A DNA stretch of 64,000 bases from a bacterium (GTDB lineage Bacteria; Verrucomicrobiota; Verrucomicrobiia; Limisphaerales; UBA11358), in contig JAKAFL010000004.1 of the NCBI GenBank assembly GCA_021817945.1, forward strand, positions 62,001 to 126,000. Direction: 5' to 3'. The position numbers were made by a program, and so were the translations under genes. How positions within the stretch are numbered: the first letter of the stretch is position 1; each line of letters starts with the position of its first letter. The notes under the pieces were generated by a model. It searched no databases, was not told the DNA's origin, and was given only the letters and a program-made list of their open reading frames with translations. This document shows positions 8,545 to 16,525 of the stretch, piece by piece.

Positions 8545-9750
8545 ATGCGCAAACCCGAGCTTGACCAAATCCTGACCGTTATCCTGGCCTCGCAACCCGA
8601 GGTTTCAGACGTCCTTTTCACCGTGGGACGCCCCCCGCAGGTTGAAGCCTATGGGGAACTGAAGCCCGTGCTGCTGGACCCACCCATTCACAGCCTCACG
8701 CCATTCCAGGTGGAGACCATCGCATTCAACATCATCGGGGATAACGTCTGGCAACTGGAAGACCTGATCCGGCATGGCTCATGCGATGGTTCTTACGCCC
8801 TTGGGGACTCGGCGAGGTTCCGGGTGAACATCTTTTCGCAACGGGGCAATTATTCCATCGTCTGCCGTCAATTGAGCTCGCGCATCCCCACGCTCGAACA
8901 TCTCAAGCTTCCCGAACCACTCCTGGAAATCCCCCGGGAAAAAACGGGATTGGTGCTGGTCACTGGTGCCACCGGGTCGGGCAAATCCACCACGCTGGCC
9001 GCCATTCTCAACCAGATCAACCGCACCAAGGCGGTTCATATCGTCACCTTGGAAGATCCCGTGGAGTACGTGCACCAGCATGACAAATCCACGTTCAACC
9101 AGCGTGAGCTGGGGATTGATTTTGACTCGTACGTGAACGGATTGCGGGCGGCGCTGCGGCAGGCGCCCAAAGTGATCCTTGTGGGGGAAATGCGGGACCG
9201 GGACACGGTGAAGATAGCGCTCAGCGCTGCGGAGACCGGGCACCTGGTGCTGAGCACCCTGCACACGATCAACGCGGGCGAGACCATCAACCGCATCCTG
9301 GGCATGTTTGAGCCGGAGGAACAGGAGCAGGTGCGCGTGCGCCTGGCCGATTCCCTGCGCTGGGTGGTTAGCCAGCGTCTGGCGCCCAAGGTGGGCGGCG
9401 GTCGTCAGGCGCTGATTGAAATCATGGGTGCCAACCTGCGCACCAAGGAAGCCATCCGCCTCGGCGAAAGCGAGGGAAAAACATTTTACGAAATCATCGA
9501 GGCCAGCCACACGTTCGGCTGGCGCACTTTCGACCAAGCCTGCCTTGAGGCCTACGAAAACGGGCAGATTACAGAGGAAAACGCCCTGCTCTTCTGCACC
9601 AAGCGCAGCGTGGTGGCCCGGGGACTGGACCATTCCAAAAAGGCCCGGGGCGAATCAGACCCCACCAGCGGTTCGCTGCGGATGAAAACCTCCGGTGGCC
9701 CCGGCTCGTTCGGAGCCATGGAAGCGGTGCCATTGCTCAAAATCAAGTGA
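8545..9750 (+). CDS. Second PilT/PilU-like pilus ATPase
   Basis: A 401-residue paralogue of the preceding gene, starting two bases after its stop. Walker A is GATGSGKSTT (near residue 146), Walker B ILVGEMRDRDTV, and the His box HLVLSTLHTINA. The C-terminal 60 residues are Ser/Gly/Pro-rich and diverge from PilT, as in PilU-type accessory motors. Twin retraction ATPases in one operon are common in type IV pilus systems. PilU is the closest functional guess, but the name is not certain from sequence alone. Confidence 0.87.
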   Translation: MRKPELDQILTVILASQPEVSDVLFTVGRPPQVEAYGELKPVLLDPPIHSLTPFQVETIAFNIIGDNVWQLEDLIRHGSCDGSYALGDSARFRVNIFSQRGNYSIVCRQLSSRIPTLEHLKLPEPLLEIPREKTGLVLVTGATGSGKSTTLAAILNQINRTKAVHIVTLEDPVEYVHQHDKSTFNQRELGIDFDSYVNGLRAALRQAPKVILVGEMRDRDTVKIALSAAETGHLVLSTLHTINAGETINRILGMFEPEEQEQVRVRLADSLRWVVSQRLAPKVGGGRQALIEIMGANLRTKEAIRLGESEGKTFYEIIEASHTFGWRTFDQACLEAYENGQITEENALLFCTKRSVVARGLDHSKKARGESDPTSGSLRMKTSGGPGSFGAMEAVPLLKIK

Positions 9751-9774
9751 AACCATTCAAACCCCTTTTCTCCT

Positions 9775-10254
9775 GTGTCAGAATCCACGAATCCAACCTT
9801 TGATTTTGTCAGCAAAACAGACAAGCCCGCCTTGATTGCCTTCACCACGCCGGACTGGCTGGAATCAGCCAAGACTGCCTTGTTGGAACTGGGTTACAAA
9901 GTTCACACCGCAGCCACCCACAGCGATTTTTTAATTCGGTTCAGCTCCACCCAATACCAGGTGGTTGTGGTGGAGGAATTGTTTGGGGCCAACACAAGGG
10001 AGGAAAACCTGACCCTCAAGTCCTTGGAAACCATGCCCAGCAGCCAGAGACGCCACGCCACCATCATGCTGGTGGGCGAATCCTTTCAAACCTTTGTGCC
10101 CATGGAAGCCTTCATCCACAGTGTCCACGCCGTGATTAACAGCTCAGAGCTGTTCCTGCTCAAGCAACTGGTTGAAAAAGCGGTGTCAGACAACGAAAAC
10201 TTCCTGCGCAGCTTTAGGGACGTCCAAACACGCCTCTTCAGCGGCAGCCGCTGA
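9775..10254 (+). CDS. Receiver-like (pseudo-receiver) protein in the pilT operon
   Basis: A 159-residue protein starting at GTG, 24 bases after the PilU-like gene. Residues 17-140 read like a CheY-type fold: ALIAFTTPDWLESAKTALLEL as strand 1 and helix 1, a QVVVVEELFG strand where receivers carry the phospho-accepting Asp, and TIMLVGES where the conserved Thr/Ser strand lies. The usual DD pair and the phospho-Asp are absent, so it cannot be a standard phosphoreceiver. It could act as an adaptor for the retraction motors. The function is unknown and the fold assignment is inferred by eye. Confidence 0.6.
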   Translation: MSESTNPTFDFVSKTDKPALIAFTTPDWLESAKTALLELGYKVHTAATHSDFLIRFSSTQYQVVVVEELFGANTREENLTLKSLETMPSSQRRHATIMLVGESFQTFVPMEAFIHSVHAVINSSELFLLKQLVEKAVSDNENFLRSFRDVQTRLFSGSR

Positions 10255-10255
10255 C

Positions 10256-10639
10256 TCATCCCCCAACCTGCTTGCGGTAATCCTCCGGAGACAACAGCCC
10301 GGCCAGCTCGCCAGGCTGGCTCAGTTCCAGCTTGAAAAACCAACCGCCACCATCCGGCTCCGCGTTGACCAATCCCGGGTTCTCCACCACCGCAGGATTG
10401 ACCTCCATGATCTTGCCGCTCAGGGGGGAATAAATATCACTGGCCGTCTTCACCGATTCCACCACCGCGCACGGTTCGCCAGCCTTGACCGTGCGCCCGG
10501 CAGCGGGTAATTCCACAAAAACAATGTCCGTCAACTCTTTTTGGGCATGATCGGTAATGCCCACCACAGCGATGCCGTCTTGCACACGAACCCATTCATG
10601 GGACTTGGCATATTTTAAATCAGGGGGAATTTTGCTCAT
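10256..10639 (-). CDS. gcvH: Glycine cleavage system H protein
   Basis: The lipoyl carrier protein of the glycine cleavage complex, shuttling the aminomethyl group between the P, T and L proteins. At 127 residues it has the normal length. The lipoylation site is the Lys in ESVKTASD near residue 64, after the conserved GITDHAQKELTDIVFVELP, and the C-terminal GGGWFFKLEL strand is present. It lies 65 bases downstream of gcvT on the same strand. GcvP is not in the window. Confidence 0.95.
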   Translation of the reverse strand: MSKIPPDLKYAKSHEWVRVQDGIAVVGITDHAQKELTDIVFVELPAAGRTVKAGEPCAVVESVKTASDIYSPLSGKIMEVNPAVVENPGLVNAEPDGGGWFFKLELSQPGELAGLLSPEDYRKQVGG

Positions 10640-10704
10640 AATATCGGATTCAATATCTTCCAGGACGGATTCATACCTGAAAACGGCTCCTTGCTCAATT
10701 CAAT

Positions 10705-11850
10705 TCACGAGCCAGGCACACGGGCAGCGTCGGGACGGTAAAGGGGTTTTTTGACGACGATCGCCGGGTGTTTGACTCCCCGGATTTCGATTTCCAACGC
10801 GGTGCCCGGCCGGGAATGCGGGGTTGCCACGTAAGCCATTCCAATGCCTGCGCCCAAAGAAGGGCTTTGAGTGCCACTCACCACTTCGCCCACCGACTGC
10901 GCATCCCTCCAGACCGGATAATGCGGCCTTGGCGGAGCGGCTTTGCCGGTCATTTTGAAGGCCACACAAGTCCGGGCCGTGCCACTGGCCTTTTGCGCCT
11001 CCAAAACAGATCGCCCCACAAATTGGCCCTTGTCCAGGGAGACAAAAAATCCAAGGCCCGCCTCAATGGGGGTGGTGGTTTCGTTCAATTCATGGCCGTA
11101 AAGAGGATACCCCATTTCAGTGCGCAGCGTGTCGCGCGCCCCCAAGCCTGCCGGGACCAATCCATGCACGGCACCCGCGGACAGAAAATGGTCCCAAACC
11201 GCCCGGACACAATCCCCGGGACCCATCACTTCAAAGCCATCCTCGCCGGTGTAGCCCGTGCATGCGACCATGAGGATACCCTGGCCAAACGCGAAGGATG
11301 CGATCTGATTTTTTTTGAGGCTTGAAGCCTGCCCAACCCGGGTTCCTGAAATCGAGGAGCCTTGGATGACTTTGTCCACGAACTCGCGGACACGTGGACC
11401 CTGAACTGCCACGGCGCCATTTTCCCGGTCAAGGCAGGCCAGGGTAACCCTGTTTTGAAAACCAGCAGCGTGGTCTCTCAGCCAAGCCATGTCCTGCTCC
11501 ACGCGCGAGGCATTGATAACCAGAAGATATTGACCGGGGCCGGTTCGGTAAGCGTACAAGTCATCCACCACGCCACCCGCTTCATTGCACATCAAGGTAT
11601 ATTGGCCCTGGCCGGGGACGAGTTTGCGCAGGTCATTGGTCAGCAAACCGTTCAAAAATTCCAGGGCGGCCTCCCCGCCAACCATCACCTGCCCCATGTG
11701 TGAAATATCAAAAATCCCCGCAGCACTGCGAACGGCCAGGTGCTCGGCGGTGATCCCCGTGTAAAACACTGGCATATCCCATCCGTTGAAATCAATAAGT
11801 CGCGCTCCCAGGGCTTTGTGGGCTTCGAAAAGCATGGTTTGACGGGCCAT
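10705..11850 (-). CDS. gcvT: Aminomethyltransferase (glycine cleavage T protein)
   Basis: Transfers the one-carbon unit from aminomethyl-lipoyl-H protein to tetrahydrofolate, releasing ammonia. The 381 residues match the family length. Typical segments are FNGWDMPVFYTGI near residue 20, FDISHMGQ near 48, then GYTGEDGFEV with the folate-site acid, and ARDTLRTEMGYPLYGHEL. The start MARQTMLFEAHKALGARLIDF is a classic GcvT beginning. It precedes gcvH in a two-gene unit; a 175-bp space upstream could hold the promoter. Confidence 0.95.
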   Translation of the reverse strand: MARQTMLFEAHKALGARLIDFNGWDMPVFYTGITAEHLAVRSAAGIFDISHMGQVMVGGEAALEFLNGLLTNDLRKLVPGQGQYTLMCNEAGGVVDDLYAYRTGPGQYLLVINASRVEQDMAWLRDHAAGFQNRVTLACLDRENGAVAVQGPRVREFVDKVIQGSSISGTRVGQASSLKKNQIASFAFGQGILMVACTGYTGEDGFEVMGPGDCVRAVWDHFLSAGAVHGLVPAGLGARDTLRTEMGYPLYGHELNETTTPIEAGLGFFVSLDKGQFVGRSVLEAQKASGTARTCVAFKMTGKAAPPRPHYPVWRDAQSVGEVVSGTQSPSLGAGIGMAYVATPHSRPGTALEIEIRGVKHPAIVVKKPLYRPDAARVPGS

Positions 11851-12025
11851 AATATTTTTGGGCTGTTGGGCGATGAAAAAGCCGGAGGGTTTGCTTTAGG
11901 GGATTATGGATTGGGTCGCTTGGGAGTGGCGTCGGCAGCCTGGGGCAATGAGGCGGGCTGCGGCTTTTGGGCGGTTGTTTGCAGCGCGGCAGGCATCCCG
12001 GATTGGCACCCGAATTCTCCCGGCT

Positions 12026-12742
12026 TCATCCCCACTTCTCTGTCTTCATTTGTTCTTTGGCCGCCCCAAGCTCCTGAATCACCATATGCTCGGCATGTTC
12101 CACCAAGGCGTTGGGGCCGCACGCATAAAACACGCACTGGGACATGTCCCCTGCCAATGCCCGAAGCCAATCCACAGTGATGCGCCCTGTCCTGCCGCTC
12201 CATTGGTGCTCAGGCTCGGCACGCGTGCAGGTCACCTCAAACTTGAAGGCAGGATTCTGTTTTTCCAAATCGCGAAATTCCTGGTTGAAAATGATATCCT
12301 TGGGCGTCCGCACGCTGTAGAGAACCGTGATGCGCGTGGCCAACTGGCGCCGGGTGGCTTCCCGCACAAATCCGCGGAAGGGGGTCACCCCGGATCCGCC
12401 AGCGATACACACCAGGTGTTTGTCAGGCTCGTAAACCGGAAGAAACCGTCCCACGGGCGGAATCACAAAAAGTTTGTCTCCGGGTTTGGCCCAATCCACG
12501 ATCCTCGTCCCCATCTTGCCGTCCCGTTTGACTGTGACTTCATAAAAGCCCCGGTCCAAGGCGCAGGAAGAAAGAGAGTACGCCCGCTTGTACGAGGGTG
12601 TGTCCGGCCAATAAACAGTGATGAACTGTCCGGTCTTGAACTCGGGGTTGTGCCCCTCGGGCCATTTGAACCTAAGGGTTTTTGTGTCTGGCAATTCCAA
12701 CACTGCCGTTTCCACTGCCATCTCGAGAATTTCTTTGGCCAT
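12026..12742 (-). CDS. FAD/NAD(P)-binding oxidoreductase (ferredoxin-NADP reductase-like)
   Basis: A 238-residue flavoprotein of the FNR superfamily. The FAD-binding motif is RAYSLSS near residue 54, the NAD(P) motif GGSGVTPFRGF near 116, and the C-terminal CGPNALVEHAEHM element contacts the nicotinamide. It has no 2Fe-2S ferredoxin domain at either end, so it needs a separate electron partner. Its layout resembles stand-alone ferredoxin/flavodoxin reductases and reductase subunits of oxygenases. No partner gene is adjacent. Fold and cofactor are clear; physiological role is not. Confidence 0.85.
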   Translation of the reverse strand: MAKEILEMAVETAVLELPDTKTLRFKWPEGHNPEFKTGQFITVYWPDTPSYKRAYSLSSCALDRGFYEVTVKRDGKMGTRIVDWAKPGDKLFVIPPVGRFLPVYEPDKHLVCIAGGSGVTPFRGFVREATRRQLATRITVLYSVRTPKDIIFNQEFRDLEKQNPAFKFEVTCTRAEPEHQWSGRTGRITVDWLRALAGDMSQCVFYACGPNALVEHAEHMVIQELGAAKEQMKTEKWG

Positions 12743-12862
12743 AAATTTTCAGCGTGCCCGGCTGAAGTTATGGCATCCGGTCCGGGACGGCAACTCCACA
12801 ACTTCACAAATGCAAAGTTTTTCACGTTGTAAAATGCGCTGGGACGCGCAAAAAAAGCGGAG

Positions 12863-13648
12863 TCAGGCGGCATCCTGAAGCCGGTCCAGCGTCTCCTGCG
12901 CGAGAAGCTCGTACGCAGCAGCGCCAGCACTGTATTTATCGTATTGAATGATGGGTTTCCCAAAGCTGGGGGCCTCTGCCAGGCGGGTGGTGCGGGGTAT
13001 CACCGTCTCAAAAACCTTGTTCCCCAGCAATGTCCGCACCTCTCCAAGCACCTCGTTGCTCAGTTTGGTCCGCCCGTCAAACATGGTCATCACCACCCCA
13101 AAGATGTCCAAAAGCGGGTTTACCCCAGCCTCGCGCAACTGGCCAAGCACCCGGTTCATCATGGATATGCCTTCCAACGCATAATATTCGCATTGCAATG
13201 GAACCAGGACTCCATCGCAGGCAGTGAACGCATTCAAAGTGAGGATGCCCAAGGAAGGCGGACAATCAATCAACACCACGTCATGTTTTGCCAGGGCCAC
13301 GACCGGCTCCAGGCACATTTTAAGGCGTTGCAGGTGTTGATCCATGCGTGCCAACTCCACATCAGCCCCGCAGAGGTCCACTTCGCTGGGAATCATTTCC
13401 AAGCGCTCGCAGCAGGTCGTTTTGATCTTCTCATGCAGAAGTCCTTCCCCTGCGAGTACCCGGTACACGCTCCCGCCTTCAACTTTTTCCAATCCCAACC
13501 CGCTGGTGGCGTTGCCTTGGGGGTCCAGGTCAAGCAGCAGCACTCTCTGGCCGAGCGCCGCAAGACATGCAGACAGGTTAACGGCGGTGGTGGTTTTACC
13601 CACCCCGCCTTTTTGATTTGCCACGGCAATGACTCGGGTTCGCACCAA
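12863..13648 (-). CDS. parA: ParA/Soj-family chromosome-partitioning ATPase
   Basis: A 261-residue ATPase with the deviant Walker A NQKGGVGKTTTAVNL at its N-terminus, the A' region LLLDLDPQGNATSGLG and Walker B VVLIDCPPSLGILTLNA. Length and motifs match chromosomal Soj/ParA, which works with ParB to segregate origins. A parB partner does not follow; the next feature downstream is the reductase gene. It may be a solitary ParA or have its parB elsewhere. Confidence 0.88.
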   Translation of the reverse strand: MVRTRVIAVANQKGGVGKTTTAVNLSACLAALGQRVLLLDLDPQGNATSGLGLEKVEGGSVYRVLAGEGLLHEKIKTTCCERLEMIPSEVDLCGADVELARMDQHLQRLKMCLEPVVALAKHDVVLIDCPPSLGILTLNAFTACDGVLVPLQCEYYALEGISMMNRVLGQLREAGVNPLLDIFGVVMTMFDGRTKLSNEVLGEVRTLLGNKVFETVIPRTTRLAEAPSFGKPIIQYDKYSAGAAAYELLAQETLDRLQDAA

Positions 13649-13753
13649 AGGGATTTAAAGGTAATCCTTGGCCCGTTTCAAGCATGCATCCGCCTCTATT
13701 CCATAAATTCTCCATTCCCCCGCTCCTAAACGAATACTCTGAAGGATCCGTTT

Positions 13754-13919
13754 AACCCGAAAAGCGAAATGGAAAGGGTCAAGATGCGGTAAGATGCGGG
13801 AGCGGAAACTGCTCGGAAAGATCGAAACAATACCCCAAGCGGTCTGGTGAGGCTTTTCCAAAGAGTTTGCACCAAGTAAATTGGGGCAGACTGGCCTTTT
13901 GAATTTCGCTTTTCAGGTT
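13754..13919 (+). repeat. Dispersed repeat A, copy 3
   Basis: A complete copy of about 166 bp. The outer ends AACCCGAAAAGCGAAAT and ATTTCGCTTTTCAGGTT are near-perfect inverted repeats. It sits in the 356-bp space between parA and the anti-sigma gene; nothing else was recognised there. Confidence 0.88.
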
Positions 13920-14004
13920 GAGAGCGGATCAAAAAGAACGGAAAAAAGCTGTGCCGTTTTCAAACACAGAACTGGAAGGAGGATACAACGACTTCGGGCA
14001 GGAT

Positions 14005-14517
14005 TTAGTGCCCTGAACCGCCTGGCGAGTAGCTTGCCATTTGAAAGAGGGACGGGTCCTGGCCAAAAAAGGCGGAGGATGGTTGAAGACTGGTCACTGG
14101 ATTAGTGCTGACGGTGATGCCGCCACCACTTGAAACATCCGAGGGTGCCAAACCTGTGGGAACACTGGCGCTGGCAAGAGGCGCGGACCCCTGTGGACTG
14201 GACTGGTCAACGGCAAAACTGGAGGCGATATCGCTGTCTGAACGGTCCGCCAACACCACTCCAAGAACCAGAAAAACCATCACGGATGTCGCCAAACCAC
14301 CCACCAGTCCCGGACGTGAGTCAAAAATGGAGAGAAAACCTGTCAACCAGTTGGCGACCATCCCGTGGTCATTGGCTTTTCGGGCAGCCTCCTGAGCTTC
14401 AATGGCAGAAATCACCTTGCTGGAGAATCCCGAAAAATAACCCGGTGGCGGCACCTCATGCTGCTTCAACCTGAGCAACACCGTCAACGTCTCAAATTTT
14501 TGCTCGTTGTCTTTCAT
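14005..14517 (-). CDS. Putative membrane anti-sigma factor
   Basis: A 170-residue protein with a cytoplasmic N-terminal part (1-70), one membrane helix near residues 74-92 (GGLATSVMVFLVLGVVLA) and a Ser/Pro/Gly-rich extracytoplasmic tail. Its start codon overlaps the stop of the ECF sigma gene (ATGA). That arrangement and the single-helix layout are typical of anti-sigma factors that hold an ECF sigma at the membrane. It lacks a recognisable HxxxCxxC zinc motif, so the call depends on context and topology. Confidence 0.65.
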   Translation of the reverse strand: MKDNEQKFETLTVLLRLKQHEVPPPGYFSGFSSKVISAIEAQEAARKANDHGMVANWLTGFLSIFDSRPGLVGGLATSVMVFLVLGVVLADRSDSDIASSFAVDQSSPQGSAPLASASVPTGLAPSDVSSGGGITVSTNPVTSLQPSSAFFGQDPSLFQMASYSPGGSGH

Positions 14518-15140
14518 ACAGATTTGGCATATTCAGCCAGAAAACCCTGCAATTGCTGCCTCGCATAAAACAAACGCGACCGGACTGTGCCCACGTTGCA
14601 CCCAACGATTTCACCCACTTCTTCATGAGATAATCCCTGAATGTCGTGCAACACAACCACCATTCTATGGGAATCAGACAACTTCAGTAGAGCCTCGTTC
14701 AATTTTTTTTGCAATTCCAATAATCCCGCCTCCCGATGTGGCGTTTTGTGTGAAACCAAAGCCACCAAATCAGGGTCGTTCTCCGCGTTAAAGTCCAAGT
14801 CATTGAGACTCAGGTGAATCTTATTTTTCCGCTGTTTGAGAAAGTTGATGGTCTTGTTGATGGCAATTCGGTAAAGCCACGTATAAAAGCTGGACCCGCC
14901 TTTGAAAGATTTTAGGGCGGAAAAAGCCTTGATGAATGCCTCCTGGGCCAGATCGTTGGCATCCTCATGATTGGATGTCATGTGGTAAATTGTAGCGTAA
15001 ATTCTTTCTTGATAACGCTTTACCAAATCATCATAGGCGGAAATATCCCCGTCCCGGGCACGCCGCACTAAATCCCCCTCCGAGATCTCAGCGGTTAATT
15101 CCTTCTCTGCAGTTGCAATAGGATCCGGCATAGACTTCAA
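14514..15140 (-). CDS. ECF-type RNA polymerase sigma factor
   Basis: A 208-residue sigma-70 factor of the extracytoplasmic-function class. Region 2 includes RYQERIYATIYHMTSNHEDA, DLAQEAFIKAFSALKSF and YTWLYRIAINKTINFLK. Region 4 is LHDIQGLSHEEVGEIVGC followed by NVGTVRSRLFYARQQL. It overlaps the prenyl synthase gene upstream and the anti-sigma gene downstream by four bases each, so the three are translationally coupled. The signal it senses is not evident. Confidence 0.92.
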   Translation of the reverse strand: MKSMPDPIATAEKELTAEISEGDLVRRARDGDISAYDDLVKRYQERIYATIYHMTSNHEDANDLAQEAFIKAFSALKSFKGGSSFYTWLYRIAINKTINFLKQRKNKIHLSLNDLDFNAENDPDLVALVSHKTPHREAGLLELQKKLNEALLKLSDSHRMVVVLHDIQGLSHEEVGEIVGCNVGTVRSRLFYARQQLQGFLAEYAKSV

Positions 15141-16189
15141 GATGAAACCGCCAAAACGCCGGTTTGTTGCGAAAGAAAATCAGTTAAATTCAACAATCCT
15201 TCTTTACCGCTGGAAGCAGGAAGGTCGCGCAAGGTTTGTCTGGCCTTGTCCAGATATTGACTAATGATTTCCACGGAAGGTGACAGGGTCTCATATTTCA
15301 CGAGGAGAGCATTGACGGTTGGAAAATATTCCGGTTGCCAGTTTTTGATGGAATGCTCCAAGGAAGCCCTTTCCTTGGCGTTGGCGCGTTCCCAAGCCAG
15401 CAAAAGAGGCCAGGTAAGCTTTCCCTTGGCAAGGTCCGTGCCGAGGGACTTTCCTGCTCCACTTTCCGATCCAAAAAGATCCACGCAATCGTCATAGACC
15501 TGATAGGCCGTTCCCACCACGGATCCGTAAGTGCGAAGAGCCGCACGATGGTCTGCGCTCGCCCCGCTCAGGAAAGCGGCCAAATCACACGACAGCGTGA
15601 ATAATTCGCCGGTTTTCATGTCAATCACCCTGAAATAATCGCGCCGGGCAGCTTCGAAATGGCCTCGCTGCTGTGTTTGCAGGATTTCCCCCGAGCAAAC
15701 CGTGTTTGTGGCCAGCGCCACCGCCCTGCATACTTCGGGGGTGGGATAGCTGGATGCGAGTTTGAGGGCCTGGGCAAAAAGACAATCCCCAAACAGCACC
15801 GCGATTTCATTCCCCCACTTTGCCGCAATCGTGGGCGTCCCCCGCCGAATACGGGCCTCGTCCATCACGTCGTCATGCACCAAAGTGGCCAGATGAACCA
15901 TTTCAATGATAACTGCGGATTTAACATGTGCCTCAGTCAATGGCCCAAAACAGCTCGCCGCCATGGCCACCAAAGTGGGGCGCAGATGCTTGCCGCCGCC
16001 ATTCAGGGCATGCTGCGCATAGGGAACTATCTCGGGATCAAAATCTTGCGCCTGTCGAATCAATTGCTCCGTGACTGCATGAAGGAATGGCTCCACGGGG
16101 TTGGCCAGGAGTTTCCAAAATTGAGCAGGGTCAGTGCCGGGTGCGCCATTAGTACCCGGAGCCACCACTTTTGATTCAGCAGCCAGCAT
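15137..16189 (-). CDS. Polyprenyl diphosphate synthase (IspB/IspA family)
   Basis: A trans-isoprenyl diphosphate synthase of 350 residues that condenses isopentenyl diphosphate into the polyprenyl chain used for quinones or other lipids. The first Asp-rich motif is in LVHDDVMDEARIRRGTPT and the second in YQVYDDCVDLFG; both are intact and would bind Mg2+-diphosphate. The GKHLRPTLVAMA motif near residue 72 matches the family. Chain length cannot be called confidently; long-chain (octa- or nonaprenyl) is likely from its length. It leads a coupled unit with an ECF sigma factor and its presumed anti-sigma. Confidence 0.9.
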   Translation of the reverse strand: MLAAESKVVAPGTNGAPGTDPAQFWKLLANPVEPFLHAVTEQLIRQAQDFDPEIVPYAQHALNGGGKHLRPTLVAMAASCFGPLTEAHVKSAVIIEMVHLATLVHDDVMDEARIRRGTPTIAAKWGNEIAVLFGDCLFAQALKLASSYPTPEVCRAVALATNTVCSGEILQTQQRGHFEAARRDYFRVIDMKTGELFTLSCDLAAFLSGASADHRAALRTYGSVVGTAYQVYDDCVDLFGSESGAGKSLGTDLAKGKLTWPLLLAWERANAKERASLEHSIKNWQPEYFPTVNALLVKYETLSPSVEIISQYLDKARQTLRDLPASSGKEGLLNLTDFLSQQTGVLAVSS

Positions 16190-16454
16190 TCTCCCTGCAA
16201 TCTAAGGTTGACCCGCATTTGAGTCAAACTTGTAGTTCATTCACACGATGAGCTTTTCTGAAAAAGACCACTTCTTCCGGGGTAAGGTTGTACGCTTGAC
16301 CAGACCTGGTCAAACGGGGGCAAAACAGGGTTTACCCCCGGAATAGGAACGATAAGCCGCCTGTTCTCGTTGCCAGGCTGTTGTTAACAGAATCCAATCC
16401 CAGTTCCCCTTCCCCAAAAAACCACAAATCGAAATGCTTTTGCGGCTCAGCCAG

Positions 16455-16493
16455 TTAAAAAAAGTGCGGGAGAGGTTTAACGCCTCTCCCGCA
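16455..16493 (-). terminator. Rho-independent terminator of pnp
   Basis: On the minus strand GCGGGAGAGG and CCTCTCCCGC form a perfect 10-bp stem around an 8-base loop, followed by ACTTTTTTT. It sits 33 bases beyond the pnp stop. The rest of the 336-bp gap up to the prenyl synthase start (16,190-16,454) shows no gene; it should hold the promoter of the prenyl synthase-sigma unit. Confidence 0.9.
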
Positions 16494-16525
16494 TGAAATC
16501 CATCCCGGGTTAAACCGGAGCCGTA

